Part shown: piece by piece, positions 19,730-29,211 of the stretch
Layout: every line of letters begins with the position of its first letter
How positions within the stretch are numbered: the stretch's first letter is position 1
Position numbers and translations under genes: made by a program
Assembly: GCA_902566785.1 (NCBI GenBank)
Contig: CACFKI010000006.1
Coordinates: 1 to 44,023, forward strand
Source: an uncultured Pelagibacteraceae bacterium
GTDB lineage: Bacteria > Pseudomonadota > Alphaproteobacteria > Pelagibacterales > Pelagibacteraceae
Reading direction: 5' to 3'
Length of the DNA stretch: 44,023 bases
Notes under the pieces: generated by a model
Databases searched by the model: none
What the model saw: the letters and a program-made list of their open reading frames with translations, nothing else
Told to the model about the DNA's origin: nothing

Positions 19730-20538
19730 TAGCCCTCTAACATTTCTCTTGCGTCAAAATTTAATTGTAAATCTTTCCATCTTTCATATCCAGTTGTTGG
19801 AACTCTTAACGGCTGACATAGCTGAATAGCTCTTAAGGCACTTTCAGCTAATACTTTATAGAAACCCTGTCCAGGTTTGTTCATTCTTGCATGGTCTAAA
19901 ATTTCTGTTTTAACAACTGAGCCATCAGGTTTAAGTTTAAGTTTTATTCTCACAAGTAAGTTTTCATTATATGGTAAACCAAGTGGAATGCTCCAACAAC
20001 CAAATATTTGCGCTTTCAATGCGTCCTCTTCACTTAATGTAAGACCTGAAATATCCATATTTTGATCTTGAGATTGAGTAATTTTATCATCTACTACATT
20101 TGTTTCAGCTAATTGCTCTTTTGATTTATCTATTAAAGCTGCAATATTATTTGGATCAAATATTTCTTTTTTTTCAAACTCTGAAACCTGCTTGACTTCA
20201 TTGTCAATTTTTTCAGGATTTTGCTTTTTTTCTTCAATTTTTTTTATTTTTTCATTTTTGTCTTTAGGCAAAGGGATTGCATCTGGCTTCTCCTTTTTAA
20301 CCTTTTTTGGTGGTGCTTGTTCAGAAACTAATTTTTCCTCTTCTTTTTTTATTTTTTCAATTATTTTTTTTGCCTTTGGAGCAAAAGGAATATTAGTTTT
20401 ATCTGTAATTTGAATTAATTCTACTGATACTAAAGGAGGAAGGTCGATCGGTTTTTTTGCTAGAAAAGGTAAACTTAAAGTTGCAATTACAATTAACATA
20501 AAATGAAAACCTGAGGAGATTATCACATTTTTATACAA
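19729..20538 (-). CDS. tolA: TolA-like protein (TonB C-terminal fold)
   Basis: Energy-transducing link between TolQR in the inner membrane and Pal/TolB. The 269-residue protein has one N-terminal membrane anchor (about 8-25), a Lys/Glu/Pro-rich spacer (about 50-150), and a C-terminal domain (about 170-269). That domain contains [36 protein letters not shown] and [11 protein letters not shown], as in alphaproteobacterial TolA. The spacer is much shorter than the long helix of enteric TolA. The start appears to be TTG with a GAGG about six bases upstream; there is no in-frame ATG near it. The assignment rests on domain and position between tolR and tolB. Confidence 0.9.
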   Translation of the reverse strand: MYKNVIISSGFHFMLIVIATLSLPFLAKKPIDLPPLVSVELIQITDKTNIPFAPKAKKIIEKIKKEEEKLVSEQAPPKKVKKEKPDAIPLPKDKNEKIKKIEEKKQNPEKIDNEVKQVSEFEKKEIFDPNNIAALIDKSKEQLAETNVVDDKITQSQDQNMDISGLTLSEEDALKAQIFGCWSIPLGLPYNENLLVRIKLKLKPDGSVVKTEILDHARMNKPGQGFYKVLAESALRAIQLCQPLRVPTTGYERWKDLQLNFDAREMLEG

Positions 20539-20540
20539 GA

Positions 20541-20957
20541 TTACCTCTCTTTGTATGGTTCAGAAATTAATGCAACTTTAGTAAAACCTGATCCCGATAA
20601 CATTCCCATTATTTCAAGAACTCTTCCGTAATTAATAGTTTTATCTCCTCTAACATATATTCTTGTATCTGTTCTATTTTTTGAAACTGCTAAAATTTTT
20701 GCGATAATCTTATCATATTCTATTTTTGACTCTTGAATAAATATTTCACCTTTAGAATTTATAGTAAGAGTTAAAGGCTCAACCTCCTCCGGTAAAGAGT
20801 CTGCAGAACTTTCCGGTAAATCAACCTGAACACCAACTGTTAGTAAAGGTGCGGTTACCATAAAAATAATTAACAAAACCAACATCACATCTACAAACGG
20901 AGTTACATTTATCTCACTCATTGGTTCTTGGCTTGATCTTTTTAATTTAAAAGCCAT
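20541..20957 (-). CDS. tolR: TolR, ExbD-family proton channel subunit
   Basis: Single-pass inner-membrane protein that with TolQ forms the proton channel driving TolA. In the 138-residue product the ExbD motif MSEINVTPFVDVMLVLLIIF (about 13-32) carries the key membrane Asp. A small periplasmic domain follows, with TINSKGEIFI, IYVRGDKTINYGRVLEIM and the C-terminal KVALISEP. It directly follows tolQ with no intervening base and precedes tolA by two. Confidence 0.95.
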   Translation of the reverse strand: MAFKLKRSSQEPMSEINVTPFVDVMLVLLIIFMVTAPLLTVGVQVDLPESSADSLPEEVEPLTLTINSKGEIFIQESKIEYDKIIAKILAVSKNRTDTRIYVRGDKTINYGRVLEIMGMLSGSGFTKVALISEPYKER

Positions 20958-21632
20958 TTAAATTATTGATAAAAATTTTTTTGAAAAACTCTCAAGTCTT
21001 TGAGAATACTTTTTAGAATCACTATTAAATTTATTGTAGGCAATTACCGCAGGAATAGCTGCCAGTAAACCCAGAGCAGTAGCAAATAGCGCTTCAGCAA
21101 TTCCAGGTGCAACTATAGCTAAGCTTGTGTTCCGAGAAATAGCTATAGATTGAAAAGAATTCATTATACCCCAAACTGTGCCAAACAATCCAATAAATGG
21201 TGCAGTAGATCCAACGGTTGCTAAAAATGTATAACTTTTATCAATTTTATTCATTTGTTTTTCTATGTTAACTTCTAATATGTTATTTAATCTTTCACTT
21301 AAATTAGTTTTAGATCTTGATTTAATAACAACTTGCATAGTATCTTTAAAAAGATTTGCCATAGGGTCATCTAGATTTGTGGGTAAGTTATTATAAAAAG
21401 TTTCTGCTGATTTTGATTTCCAAAACTTTGCCTCAAACTCTTCTGAAGATAAATTTATTTTTCTAAACAATTTAATTTTTTCAATTATTATTGCCCATGA
21501 ATAAATTGAAGCTGCTATAAGAATAACAATAACTGATTTTACAATGATATCAGCTCTTAAAAATAAGCTTAATATCGAAAAATCTGTTGCACCAGCCAAT
21601 CCTGCTGCTTGAGAAGTTATATCTGCTTCCAT
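20958..21632 (-). CDS. tolQ: TolQ, MotA/TolQ/ExbB proton channel protein
   Basis: Three-pass inner-membrane proton channel subunit. Membrane segments are at about 28-50, 130-155 and 165-190. The family stretch FLATVGSTAPFIGLFGTVWGI and SIAPGIAEALFATALGLLAAIPA-type helix are visible (both about 135-195). The 224 residues are normal. It is the first gene of tolQRAB-pal. The thioesterase gene ybgC that usually precedes tolQ is absent; a 50-base gap separates it from the resolvase gene. Confidence 0.95.
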   Translation of the reverse strand: MEADITSQAAGLAGATDFSILSLFLRADIIVKSVIVILIAASIYSWAIIIEKIKLFRKINLSSEEFEAKFWKSKSAETFYNNLPTNLDDPMANLFKDTMQVVIKSRSKTNLSERLNNILEVNIEKQMNKIDKSYTFLATVGSTAPFIGLFGTVWGIMNSFQSIAISRNTSLAIVAPGIAEALFATALGLLAAIPAVIAYNKFNSDSKKYSQRLESFSKKFLSII

Positions 21633-21682
21633 AAAATCTGTTTCACACTAAAATGTGTCATCAATTTGACTTAAAAAAACAA

Positions 21683-22180
21683 CTAATTATCAGCTTTTTG
21701 ATAGGTATTATTAAAAAAATTAGCTATCAAAACGGCATCTGCTTTATTACAATCTTTTTTTTTTGATAGTTTGGAGGATATATATGGAAATATCTCTATA
21801 ACTTTTGTTCTACTCGCATCTTTTTCTGTCTTTATTAAACCATAGTATTTTTTCCATTTTGCAGGCCTTACAAAATACATTGAAAGTTGCATTGCTGAAC
21901 AAATACCTTTTAAAACACCAAAAGACTGACCAAAATTAAACATACTTGTTACACCTTGTCCGGGCATGGCTGAAACTTGCTCAATAACAACAATAATTTC
22001 TTTTTTTGAAAAATTTTTTATTCTTTTAGAAATTTCATTAAAAACTTGTTGACTATTTACTTGTCTTTTATTTTTTTTTCCATCAGCCATTGATGGCATA
22101 TCAATTATATCTATTACCTCTCCATTTAGAAAAAAGCAAATTGCTCCAGAAATACCAGGATCAATACCTATTATAAACAT
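21683..22180 (-). CDS. Holliday-junction resolvase, phage/MOC1-type RuvC-like nuclease
   Basis: RNase H-fold nuclease predicted to cut four-way DNA junctions. In 165 residues the four acidic residues expected are visible: D7 in GIDPGISGAI, E67 in VVIEQVSAMPGQG, and D143/D148 in KKDCNKADAVLIANF. The middle motif MPGQGVTSMFNFGQSFG, the following P-A-K-W-K, and TEKDASRTKVIEIFP match the phage RuvC-like and plant chloroplast MOC1 lineage as I recall it, not classical RuvC (which has GLRHTGWGVI-type N-terminus). It sits between yebC and tolQ, exactly where ruvC-ruvA-ruvB-ybgC stand in many alphaproteobacteria; the other three are missing. Annotation pipelines will probably call it ruvC. Confidence 0.85.
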   Translation of the reverse strand: MFIIGIDPGISGAICFFLNGEVIDIIDMPSMADGKKNKRQVNSQQVFNEISKRIKNFSKKEIIVVIEQVSAMPGQGVTSMFNFGQSFGVLKGICSAMQLSMYFVRPAKWKKYYGLIKTEKDASRTKVIEIFPYISSKLSKKKDCNKADAVLIANFFNNTYQKADN

Positions 22181-22186
22181 AAATTT

Positions 22187-22903
22187 TTATAAAATAACAT
22201 TAGTAAATACATTTTGTACATCATCATCTTCATTTAAATTATCTACAAAATTAACAAAATCCTCTTTAGATGTTGAGGAAAGTTTAACATTGTTAATCGA
22301 TATCCATTCTATATCAGTTGATATGAAATTTGAGATTGTTTTTTCTAAATTTTTTTTTACAGTGTATATGCTACTCTTTTCACATTGTATTTCATGAAAA
22401 CCCTCCTTCGAAATATATTCATTTGCACCACTATTTGCAGCCAATTCAAAAATTTTTTCATCTGATATTTCAGATTTAGGAATTTTAATTATACCTACTT
22501 GATTAAAATTATGCGAAGCTGAACCTGATGTTCCTAAGTTGCCACCATTCTTTTGAAATATTGTTCTTAAATTTGATGCTGTTCTATTTTTATTATCTGT
22601 GAGAGTCTCAACAATTACTGCGATATTGTTTGGACCAAAACCCTCATATCTTATATTTTCATAATTGCTATCTGAATTTAATTCTGATTTATCGATAGCT
22701 CTTTGAATATTATCTTTTGGCATATTAGCTGATTTTGCAGATTGAATTGCTGATCTTAATCTAGGATTCATATCAGGATCCTTATCCCCAAGTTTAGCAG
22801 CAACGGTTATTTCCCTGGATAGTTTTGAAAATAAATTTGACCTTAATTTATCTGCTCTACCCTTCTTATGTTTTATTCCTGCCCAGTGAGAATGACCTGC
22901 CAT
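22187..22903 (-). CDS. yebC: YebC/PmpR (TACO1-family) regulator
   Basis: Member of the YebC/TACO1 family, described as DNA-binding regulator in some bacteria and, more recently, as a translation factor helping ribosomes through proline-rich stretches. The 238-residue protein begins AGHSHWAGIKHKKGRADKLR. It has FSKLSREITVAAKLG, SANMPKDNIQRAIDKS (about 74-89), YEGFGPNNIAVIVETLTDNKNRT (about 105-126, the family signature) and the GGNLGTSGSASHNF loop. It is six bases upstream of the resolvase gene. Confidence 0.95.
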   Translation of the reverse strand: MAGHSHWAGIKHKKGRADKLRSNLFSKLSREITVAAKLGDKDPDMNPRLRSAIQSAKSANMPKDNIQRAIDKSELNSDSNYENIRYEGFGPNNIAVIVETLTDNKNRTASNLRTIFQKNGGNLGTSGSASHNFNQVGIIKIPKSEISDEKIFELAANSGANEYISKEGFHEIQCEKSSIYTVKKNLEKTISNFISTDIEWISINNVKLSSTSKEDFVNFVDNLNEDDDVQNVFTNVIL

Positions 22904-22912
22904 ACTAAATAA

Positions 22913-23710
22913 CTATTTTGATAGTTCTCCTCCATAAATAAAACTCTCTACTTTTTCTGCTAATCCATTCTTTGAGTTACAAGTTACAATTACTCCACAC
23001 AAACTAGCCTCACCATTTGATGGAAAATGCTTTACAGAGTTTTTTTTCATAAAACGATTTAAAGAATTACTTTTATCCATACCAATTACAGAATTATAAT
23101 CACCACACATACCAGCGTCAGTCTGATAAGCGGTACCATTAGATAATATTCTTGCGTCGTTTGTTGGTACATGTGTATGAGTTCCAACAACCAAAGTTGC
23201 TTTACCATCAAATAGATGTCCGATAGCCATTTTTTCACTTGTGATTTCTCCATGAAAATCCACAATTAAAAAATCAAAGTCTTGCTTTAATTTATATTTT
23301 TTTAAAAAATTGGTTGAATTCTCAAATACATCTTCACTTTTTTTCATAAAAACATTGCCCATTAAATTCAACACACCAATTTTAAATTCATTTATTTTAA
23401 ATATTTCAAATCCATTACCTGGATAGGAAGAAGATAAATTGTTTGGGCGCAATAGCCTTTTTTCATTTTCAATTAATTTAGCTGTTTCTTTCTGATCCCA
23501 TACATGATTACCTGTAGTTATTACTTGAACTCCACTTTCGAATAAATCATTAGTTATTTTTTCTGTTATACCTAATCCATTATCTGCAGCATTTTCCCCA
23601 TTTACTACAACAAAACTTATATCGTTTTTTTTAACAATATTTTTTAAATTTTTTTTAATAGATAAACAACCAGATTTACCAACTATATCCCCTAAAAAGA
23701 AAATTTTCAT
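22913..23710 (-). CDS. YmdB-family metallophosphoesterase
   Basis: Binuclear-metal phosphoesterase of the TIGR00282/YmdB family; the B. subtilis member hydrolyses 2',3'-cyclic nucleotides. The 265-residue protein has a complete ligand set: FLGDIVG (D8), VVNGENAADNGLGI (E39-N40), TTGNHVWDQ (N67-H68), DFHGE (H150) and VGTHTHVPT (H175/H177). The length matches the family. The start overlaps the fau stop by four bases. The physiological substrate in this organism is unknown. Confidence 0.9.
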   Translation of the reverse strand: MKIFFLGDIVGKSGCLSIKKNLKNIVKKNDISFVVVNGENAADNGLGITEKITNDLFESGVQVITTGNHVWDQKETAKLIENEKRLLRPNNLSSSYPGNGFEIFKINEFKIGVLNLMGNVFMKKSEDVFENSTNFLKKYKLKQDFDFLIVDFHGEITSEKMAIGHLFDGKATLVVGTHTHVPTNDARILSNGTAYQTDAGMCGDYNSVIGMDKSNSLNRFMKKNSVKHFPSNGEASLCGVIVTCNSKNGLAEKVESFIYGGELSK

Positions 23711-24252
23711 GATATTATGTATTTTTCAGTTACAATCATATCTAGTTTTTGATCATATTTGTCAAAAGGTATTTTGCTAACTTTTTGAGATGAATGAGCT
23801 ATACCTATGTTCAAAACTTTTTTAAGTTTTGAAATCTTTTCAATATATCTGTCATAAAATCCACCACCGTATCCAATTCTAAATAAATTTTTATCGAATG
23901 AAACCAACGGTATTAATAAAATATCTGGAATAACTTTTTCATTTTTTTGGGGCTCTGGTATTCCAAAATTATTTAAAACCAAAATATCTTCAAAGGACCA
24001 TTTGTAAAAATCCATTTCATTGTTTTTTCTTGTAATAGGTAAAGAAATTTTAATATTTTGGTTTTCTAGGTCTTTCAAAAGATGCAAAATATTCATTTCA
24101 TAGTTGATTGGATAATAACCACCAAATATTTTTTTTTTATAATTAAATTTTTTTAAAATTTTTAAAACTTTAGATGAGTTTATTTTTATATCATTTTTAT
24201 TTTTAATTTTTCTGAGACTAATAGATTTAGATCTTAAAAATGATTTATTCAA
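23707..24252 (-). CDS. fau: 5-formyltetrahydrofolate cyclo-ligase
   Basis: Converts 5-formyl-THF to 5,10-methenyl-THF with ATP, clearing an inhibitory folate (also called ygfA). The 181-residue product starts with the basic LRSKSISLRKIKN stretch. It has FGGYYPINYEMN and the family signature LVSFDKNLFRIGYGGGFYDRYI (about 126-147), where GYGGGFYDR is diagnostic. It follows zapA by four bases, the widespread zapA-fau order. 6S RNA, which often lies between these genes, does not fit here. Confidence 0.94.
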   Translation of the reverse strand: MNKSFLRSKSISLRKIKNKNDIKINSSKVLKILKKFNYKKKIFGGYYPINYEMNILHLLKDLENQNIKISLPITRKNNEMDFYKWSFEDILVLNNFGIPEPQKNEKVIPDILLIPLVSFDKNLFRIGYGGGFYDRYIEKISKLKKVLNIGIAHSSQKVSKIPFDKYDQKLDMIVTEKYIIS

Positions 24253-24256
24253 TTTT

Positions 24257-24703
24257 TTATTGTAAAGGTTTATTAATATTCGTTTTTTTTAAGAAATCCT
24301 CAATCTTCTCTGTAGCTTCATCAAGAATTTTTTCATATTCTGATTTGTTTTCGTCTATTTGAATTTTAAGATCTTTTTCTAGTTTATTTAATTCATAAAT
24401 TTCATTTTCTTTTTTATTTTTATAGTCATAAATTAGAGATTTTAATTCTTTAAATTTTGATGTTAATTCCTTTAATTCGTTTGTTCTTTGATCAATTTTT
24501 TTTTTTGTTTCAAAATATTCATCCATAATTTTAATAGATGTAATCAATAAAAGTTTATTTTCACCTATGTTGCCTAAATTAGATTTTAAATCATCAAACT
24601 TTTGATTTAAATAGATAGAAAGTTCCTCTAAATGCTCCTCTTGGCCATCATCACATGATAGTAAAAATTCTTTACCATTAAACTTTATGTTTACATTTGC
24701 CAT
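24257..24703 (-). CDS. zapA: Cell division protein ZapA
   Basis: FtsZ-associated protein that bundles protofilaments at the division ring. The 148-residue product has an N-terminal ZapA domain (about 1-75: VNIKFNGKEFLLSCDDGQEE, LSIYLNQKFDDLK, LLLITSIKIMDEYF) followed by a coiled coil (about 75-140). It is longer than typical ~110-residue proteins because of the extended coil. The start overlaps the upstream coiled-coil gene by 13 bases. Confidence 0.88.
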   Translation of the reverse strand: MANVNIKFNGKEFLLSCDDGQEEHLEELSIYLNQKFDDLKSNLGNIGENKLLLITSIKIMDEYFETKKKIDQRTNELKELTSKFKELKSLIYDYKNKKENEIYELNKLEKDLKIQIDENKSEYEKILDEATEKIEDFLKKTNINKPLQ

Positions 24704-25014
24704 TTATCTATTTCCTCTAATAAAGTATCTGTTTCTTGATTTAATTCATCAATTTTTTCTGCAAATTCAGTCTCTTTTTTACTTTCTTTTTCTTTTTCCT
24801 TATTCAATTGATCTAACCTTATTTTTAATTCGTCATAATTTGTCTTTATTTCATAATATTTGTTTTCGAGTTCCTTTTTTTCAATTTCTAATTGATTTTT
24901 CTGTTTATCAAGATTTAAGATTGAATTTTCCAAATTTGGATCTTCTGTTTTTATCAAATTTAATTTTTCTATAGTCTCTTTTAACTTTTTTTCTTTTTCA
25001 TAAAGAGTTTTCAT
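24691..25014 (-). CDS. DUF4164-like coiled-coil protein
   Basis: A 107-residue, nearly all-helical protein made of heptad repeats rich in Glu, Lys, Leu and Asn, for example LENSILNLDKQKNQLEIEKK and YDELKIRLDQLNKEKEKE. There is no membrane segment or enzyme motif. In other alphaproteobacteria a small coiled-coil gene (DUF4164) sits between tkt and zapA, and this one has the same position, orientation and size, so the family assignment rests mainly on synteny. A role with ZapA/FtsZ is plausible but unproven. Confidence 0.7.
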   Translation of the reverse strand: MKTLYEKEKKLKETIEKLNLIKTEDPNLENSILNLDKQKNQLEIEKKELENKYYEIKTNYDELKIRLDQLNKEKEKESKKETEFAEKIDELNQETDTLLEEIDKWQM

Positions 25015-25023
25015 ATATATATA

Positions 25024-25029
25024 ATTATA
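25024..25029 (-). promoter_or_regulatory. Candidate -10 box for the DUF4164-zapA operon
   Basis: A perfect TATAAT on the minus strand, nine bases before the ATG at 25014. TTGGGT lies 15 bases further upstream as a weak -35. The 54-base divergent gap must serve both this minus-strand run of 18 genes and tkt. On the plus strand only TTGATT/GATATT is seen before tkt. Confidence 0.4.
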
Positions 25030-25068
25030 ATATTAAATTGATTCACCCAAGTCTAAATAGGATATTTT

Positions 25069-27024
25069 TTGAATAAAAATAACAGAGATTTATCCAACGC
25101 CATAAGGTTTTTATCTATAGATGCTGTTCAAAAAGCTAATTCTGGACATCCTGGTATGCCTATGGGAATGGCTGATGTTGCCACAGTTCTTTTCAAAAAC
25201 TTTTTAAAATTTAACCCAAAAGATCCTGATTGGTTAAATAGAGATAGGTTTGTATTATCTGCTGGTCATGGTTCAATGCTTTTATATTCTTTGTTATACT
25301 TAACTGGATACAAAAGTATTAAATTAGATGACATAAAAAACTTTAGACAAATTAATTCAATTTGTGCAGGACATCCTGAGTACCACCCTAACTCTGGAAT
25401 TGAAACCACCACAGGACCTTTGGGCCAAGGAATATCAAATTCTGTTGGCTTCGCTATTGCAGAGGAAATACAAAAAAAGAAAAATGGAAAAAATATAATT
25501 AACCATAAAACCTATGTGCTGGCTGGTGATGGTTGTTTAATGGAAGGAATTAGTCATGAGGCTTTAAGTCTTGCTGGACACTTAAAATTAAAAAATCTTA
25601 TTTTACTTTTTGATAATAATTCCATTTCTATAGATGGACCTACTAGTTTGGCCGTATCAGATGATCATAAAAAAAGATTTAATAGTTACGGATGGAATTT
25701 TCTTGAGATTGATGGCCACGATGAAAAACAAATTTTTAAAGCATTAAAAAGAGCTCAAAATTCTAAAGTTCCTACTGCTATATCATGTAAAACTATTATT
25801 GGATATGGTTCTCCAAATAAATCAGGAAAAGCCTCTGCTCATGGAAGTCCATTGGGTGAGGAGGAAGTTGCTTTGGTAAGAAAAAAATTTAAATGGAATT
25901 ATAAACCTTTTGAAATTCCAAATCATATTTTAAAAGAATGGAGAATAATTGGTGAAAGAGCCTCTAAGAAATATAGAAGTCCCAAAAAAAACAATAAAAA
26001 TTTAACTAAAACTATTGATCATAACTTTATAAAAAAAGTTCAAAATATTATTAAGCAAGAAAAGAAAAATTATATAAATTCTTTGGAGGCTATGGCAACT
26101 AGAAAATCCTCAGAAAAAATATTAAATGTATTAACAAAAAAAATACCAGAATTAATTGGTGGATCTGCTGATCTGGCTGGATCAAATAATACAAAGACCA
26201 AAAATCACAAAATAATAAAACCTGGAAAATTTGATGGAAATTATATTCATTATGGAGTTAGAGAACATGCAATGAGCGGAATTATGAATGGAATTGCCTT
26301 GCATAGTAATTTAATTCCTTATGGTGGAACTTTTCTTATTTTCAGTGATTATTGCAAACCATCAATAAGATTATCTGCATTAATGAAACAAAGAGTAATT
26401 TATGTTATGACACATGATTCTATTGGTCTTGGTGAAGATGGACCAACCCATCAACCGATTGAACAACTCTCTAATCTAAGATCTATTCCAAATTTAAATG
26501 TATTTAGACCAGCTGATACAATAGAAACTTTTGAGTGCTGGGAAATTGCTTTAAGCATTAATAGTCCAAGTGTAATTGCTTTAACAAGACAAAATATCAA
26601 TCCTGTGAGACAAGAGTATAATGCTCAAAACAAATGTATTAAAGGTGCTTATGAAATATTAAGAACAGAAAAAGAAATAGAATTGACTATTATTGCAACT
26701 GGTTCTGAGGTAAGTTTAGCAATTGAAGTAAGTCATAAATTAGCCACACAAAATATTTATTCAAAAGTTATATCAGTGCCTTCGGTTGAATATTTTAATA
26801 ATCAGACAGACGATTACAAAAAGCAAATAATGAATGAAACTAATTATAAAATTTCTATTGAAGCCGCTATCACTGAACCTTGGAAAAAATTTATTGGAGA
26901 AAATGGAATATGTTTTGGAGTTGACGATTTCGGTAAAAGTGCACCAGGAAAAGATGTTTTCAAATCCTTTCGCTTAGATGCTGAAAATGTAATTAAACAA
27001 ACTAGGAGAATGTTAAATAAATAA
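25069..27024 (+). CDS. tkt: Transketolase
   Basis: ThDP enzyme exchanging two-carbon units in the non-oxidative pentose phosphate pathway. The 651 residues are full length. It shows [20 protein letters not shown] near the N-terminus, [39 protein letters not shown], ThDP motif [14 protein letters not shown] (about 152-165), [15 protein letters not shown] (about 402-416) and [20 protein letters not shown] (about 460-479). The start is TTG, directly ahead of the conserved N-terminus; no ATG is available. It heads a plus-strand chain of central carbon genes. Confidence 0.97.
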   Translation: MNKNNRDLSNAIRFLSIDAVQKANSGHPGMPMGMADVATVLFKNFLKFNPKDPDWLNRDRFVLSAGHGSMLLYSLLYLTGYKSIKLDDIKNFRQINSICAGHPEYHPNSGIETTTGPLGQGISNSVGFAIAEEIQKKKNGKNIINHKTYVLAGDGCLMEGISHEALSLAGHLKLKNLILLFDNNSISIDGPTSLAVSDDHKKRFNSYGWNFLEIDGHDEKQIFKALKRAQNSKVPTAISCKTIIGYGSPNKSGKASAHGSPLGEEEVALVRKKFKWNYKPFEIPNHILKEWRIIGERASKKYRSPKKNNKNLTKTIDHNFIKKVQNIIKQEKKNYINSLEAMATRKSSEKILNVLTKKIPELIGGSADLAGSNNTKTKNHKIIKPGKFDGNYIHYGVREHAMSGIMNGIALHSNLIPYGGTFLIFSDYCKPSIRLSALMKQRVIYVMTHDSIGLGEDGPTHQPIEQLSNLRSIPNLNVFRPADTIETFECWEIALSINSPSVIALTRQNINPVRQEYNAQNKCIKGAYEILRTEKEIELTIIATGSEVSLAIEVSHKLATQNIYSKVISVPSVEYFNNQTDDYKKQIMNETNYKISIEAAITEPWKKFIGENGICFGVDDFGKSAPGKDVFKSFRLDAENVIKQTRRMLNK

Positions 27025-27025
27025 T

Positions 27026-28033
27026 ATGACAATAAAAATTGGAATAAATGGTATGGGTCGAATTGGAAGAATGATAGTGAGATCTATAATTGAGAACAAT
27101 TATTCAAATATTGAGATTAAACATATAAATAATAGAACAAACTCTGAAACTTGTTCAAATCTTTTAAAATATGACTCAATTCATGGAAAGTTCAATGCTG
27201 AAATTAAATTTGATAATAATTATATTTCAATAAATAAAAAGAAAATTTCTTTTGGGCAAGAGATAGACTTAAAAAATATTAATTGGAAAAAATATAATGT
27301 TGATTATGTTTTTGAATGTACAGGCAAGTTTAATTCTAAAGAAAAATTATTACCTCATCTAAAAAATGGTGCAAAAAAAATTATAGTATCAGCACCATGT
27401 AAAAATGCAGATAAAACTGTCGTATTTGGAGTTAATGAAAAAGAGATTAAAAAGAGTGATAATATAATCTCAGCTGCTTCATGTACAACCAATTGTCTTG
27501 CTCCTGTTGCTCATGTTTTAAATAAAAATTTTGAAATTGAAAAAGGTTTTATGACAACAATTCATGCATTTACTAGTGATCAAAGAATATTAGATAATTC
27601 TCATAAAGATCCAAGAAGAGCAAGATCTGCAAGCCAATCAATAGTTCCAACATCTACTGGTGCATCAAAAGCAATAGGTGAAATTATTCCAGAATTAAGA
27701 GGAAAGTTGGAAGGTATAGCAATGAGAATACCAACACCTAATGTTTCTTTGGTAGAATTAGTATTTTGTACAAAAAAAAGTTTATCTGTAAAAAAGATAA
27801 ATTCTGCATTTGAAAAATTTATATCAAAACAGAAAAGTAAGGTTCTTGAAATTTCAAACGAAAAACTTGTATCAATAGATTTCAATCATAATTCAGCTTC
27901 ATCGATAATAGACGCCTCACTTACAAATGTGGTAGGTAAAAATATGGGTAAAATTTCCGCGTGGTATGATAATGAGTGGGGTTTTTCAAACCGAATGTGT
28001 GATATAGCAGAGTTTATTCATAAAAATTCTTAA
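27026..28033 (+). CDS. gap: Glyceraldehyde-3-phosphate dehydrogenase, type I
   Basis: Interconverts glyceraldehyde 3-phosphate and 1,3-bisphosphoglycerate. The 335-residue product has the Rossmann start IGINGMGRIGRMIVRSI, the catalytic Cys motif SAASCTTNCLAPVAHV (about 149-164), PTSTGASKAIGEIIPELRG (about 206-224) and the C-terminal AWYDNEWGFSNRM. It starts one base after tkt. Its TAA overlaps the pgk ATG (TAATG), implying coupled translation. The NAD or NADP preference cannot be fixed by eye. Confidence 0.97.
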   Translation: MTIKIGINGMGRIGRMIVRSIIENNYSNIEIKHINNRTNSETCSNLLKYDSIHGKFNAEIKFDNNYISINKKKISFGQEIDLKNINWKKYNVDYVFECTGKFNSKEKLLPHLKNGAKKIIVSAPCKNADKTVVFGVNEKEIKKSDNIISAASCTTNCLAPVAHVLNKNFEIEKGFMTTIHAFTSDQRILDNSHKDPRRARSASQSIVPTSTGASKAIGEIIPELRGKLEGIAMRIPTPNVSLVELVFCTKKSLSVKKINSAFEKFISKQKSKVLEISNEKLVSIDFNHNSASSIIDASLTNVVGKNMGKISAWYDNEWGFSNRMCDIAEFIHKNS

Positions 28034-29211
28034 TGAATTATATAAAAGATCAAAAAAACTTAGATGGAAAAATAATCTTATTAAGACTTGATTTAAATGT
28101 TCCATTAAAAAATGGTATAATTAGCGATGACACCAGAATTGTTAAAATTTTACCTACTTTAGAATTTTTAATAAAAAATAATTCAAAAATTATAATTATT
28201 TCACATATAGGTAGACCTAAGGGAAAGTGGAATGAAATTTTCTCTATGAAACCTGTTTGTGAATATATTAATAAAAAAATTAATAGTCAGGTAAAACTGA
28301 TTAAAAAAAATATTTTTGAATTAAAAAAAGAGGAATTATTTTCAAATTCAAAAGATCAAATCGTTTTTTTAGAGAATATTAGATTTTATAAAAATGAAGA
28401 GGAAAACGACATGAATTTTTCTAAACATTTGGCTAGTCTGGGAGATCTATTTATAAATGACGCTTTTTCTTGCTCCCATAGAGCGCACGCTTCATTATGC
28501 GAAATTACCAAATATATACCTTCTTATGCAGGGATTCAATTTGAGGCTGAAGTTAATGCTTTAGAAAAAGTTACTAAAAACATTAAAAAACCAATCACAT
28601 GTATAATTGGAGGATCTAAAATCTCTACAAAAATCTCAATCATAAAGAATTTAATACCTAGATTTGATAATATTATAATTGTAGGTGGAATGGCAAATAA
28701 TTTGCTAAAGTATAAAGGTCATTCTATCGGAAAATCTATTCAAGAGACTAATTGTGAAACAAATATTGATGATATATTTGAGACTTCCAAAAATTATCCA
28801 TGCTCTATTATCTTGCCAGAGGACGTTGCTGTTGGCAAAACAATGGATGACAGAGCAAAAATTAAGGAATTAAATCAAATAGAAAATGATGATATTATTT
28901 TAGATATTGGCCCAAAAACTATTAATAAAGTTAAATCAATAATTAATAAAAGTAAAACAATTTTGTGGAATGGGCCAGCCGGATATTTTGAAAACCCTCA
29001 ATTTTCTAAAGGGAGTATTGCAATTGGAAATCAAATTGCAAATCAAAACAAATTAGGTCAAATTTTTTCTGTAGCAGGTGGGGGTGATACTTTTGCTCTT
29101 ATTAACATTATTGATATTTTTGATAATTTCAATTTTGTTTCAACTGCTGGTGGAGCATTTTTAGAATATCTTGAAGGTAAAGAATTGCCTGGTATAAAGG
29201 CATTAAACTAA
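28033..29211 (+). CDS. pgk: Phosphoglycerate kinase
   Basis: Transfers phosphate between 1,3-bisphosphoglycerate and ADP. In 392 residues it shows LLRLDLNVPLKNGIISDDTR (about 16-35), SHIGRPKGK, FLENIRFYKNEEEND, NDAFSCSHRAHASLCEI (about 149-165), the nucleotide site with IVGGMANNLLKYKGHSIGKS, ILPEDVAVG, LWNGPAGYFE and the terminal VAGGGDTFALI. It overlaps both gap and fba by one base through TAATG junctions. Confidence 0.97.
   Translation: MNYIKDQKNLDGKIILLRLDLNVPLKNGIISDDTRIVKILPTLEFLIKNNSKIIIISHIGRPKGKWNEIFSMKPVCEYINKKINSQVKLIKKNIFELKKEELFSNSKDQIVFLENIRFYKNEEENDMNFSKHLASLGDLFINDAFSCSHRAHASLCEITKYIPSYAGIQFEAEVNALEKVTKNIKKPITCIIGGSKISTKISIIKNLIPRFDNIIIVGGMANNLLKYKGHSIGKSIQETNCETNIDDIFETSKNYPCSIILPEDVAVGKTMDDRAKIKELNQIENDDIILDIGPKTINKVKSIINKSKTILWNGPAGYFENPQFSKGSIAIGNQIANQNKLGQIFSVAGGGDTFALINIIDIFDNFNFVSTAGGAFLEYLEGKELPGIKALN

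Noticed and set aside
24250-24260. 6S RNA (ssrS) expected between zapA and fau
   Set aside because: Many proteobacteria keep 6S RNA here, but only four bases separate the two genes, so it is not at this locus.
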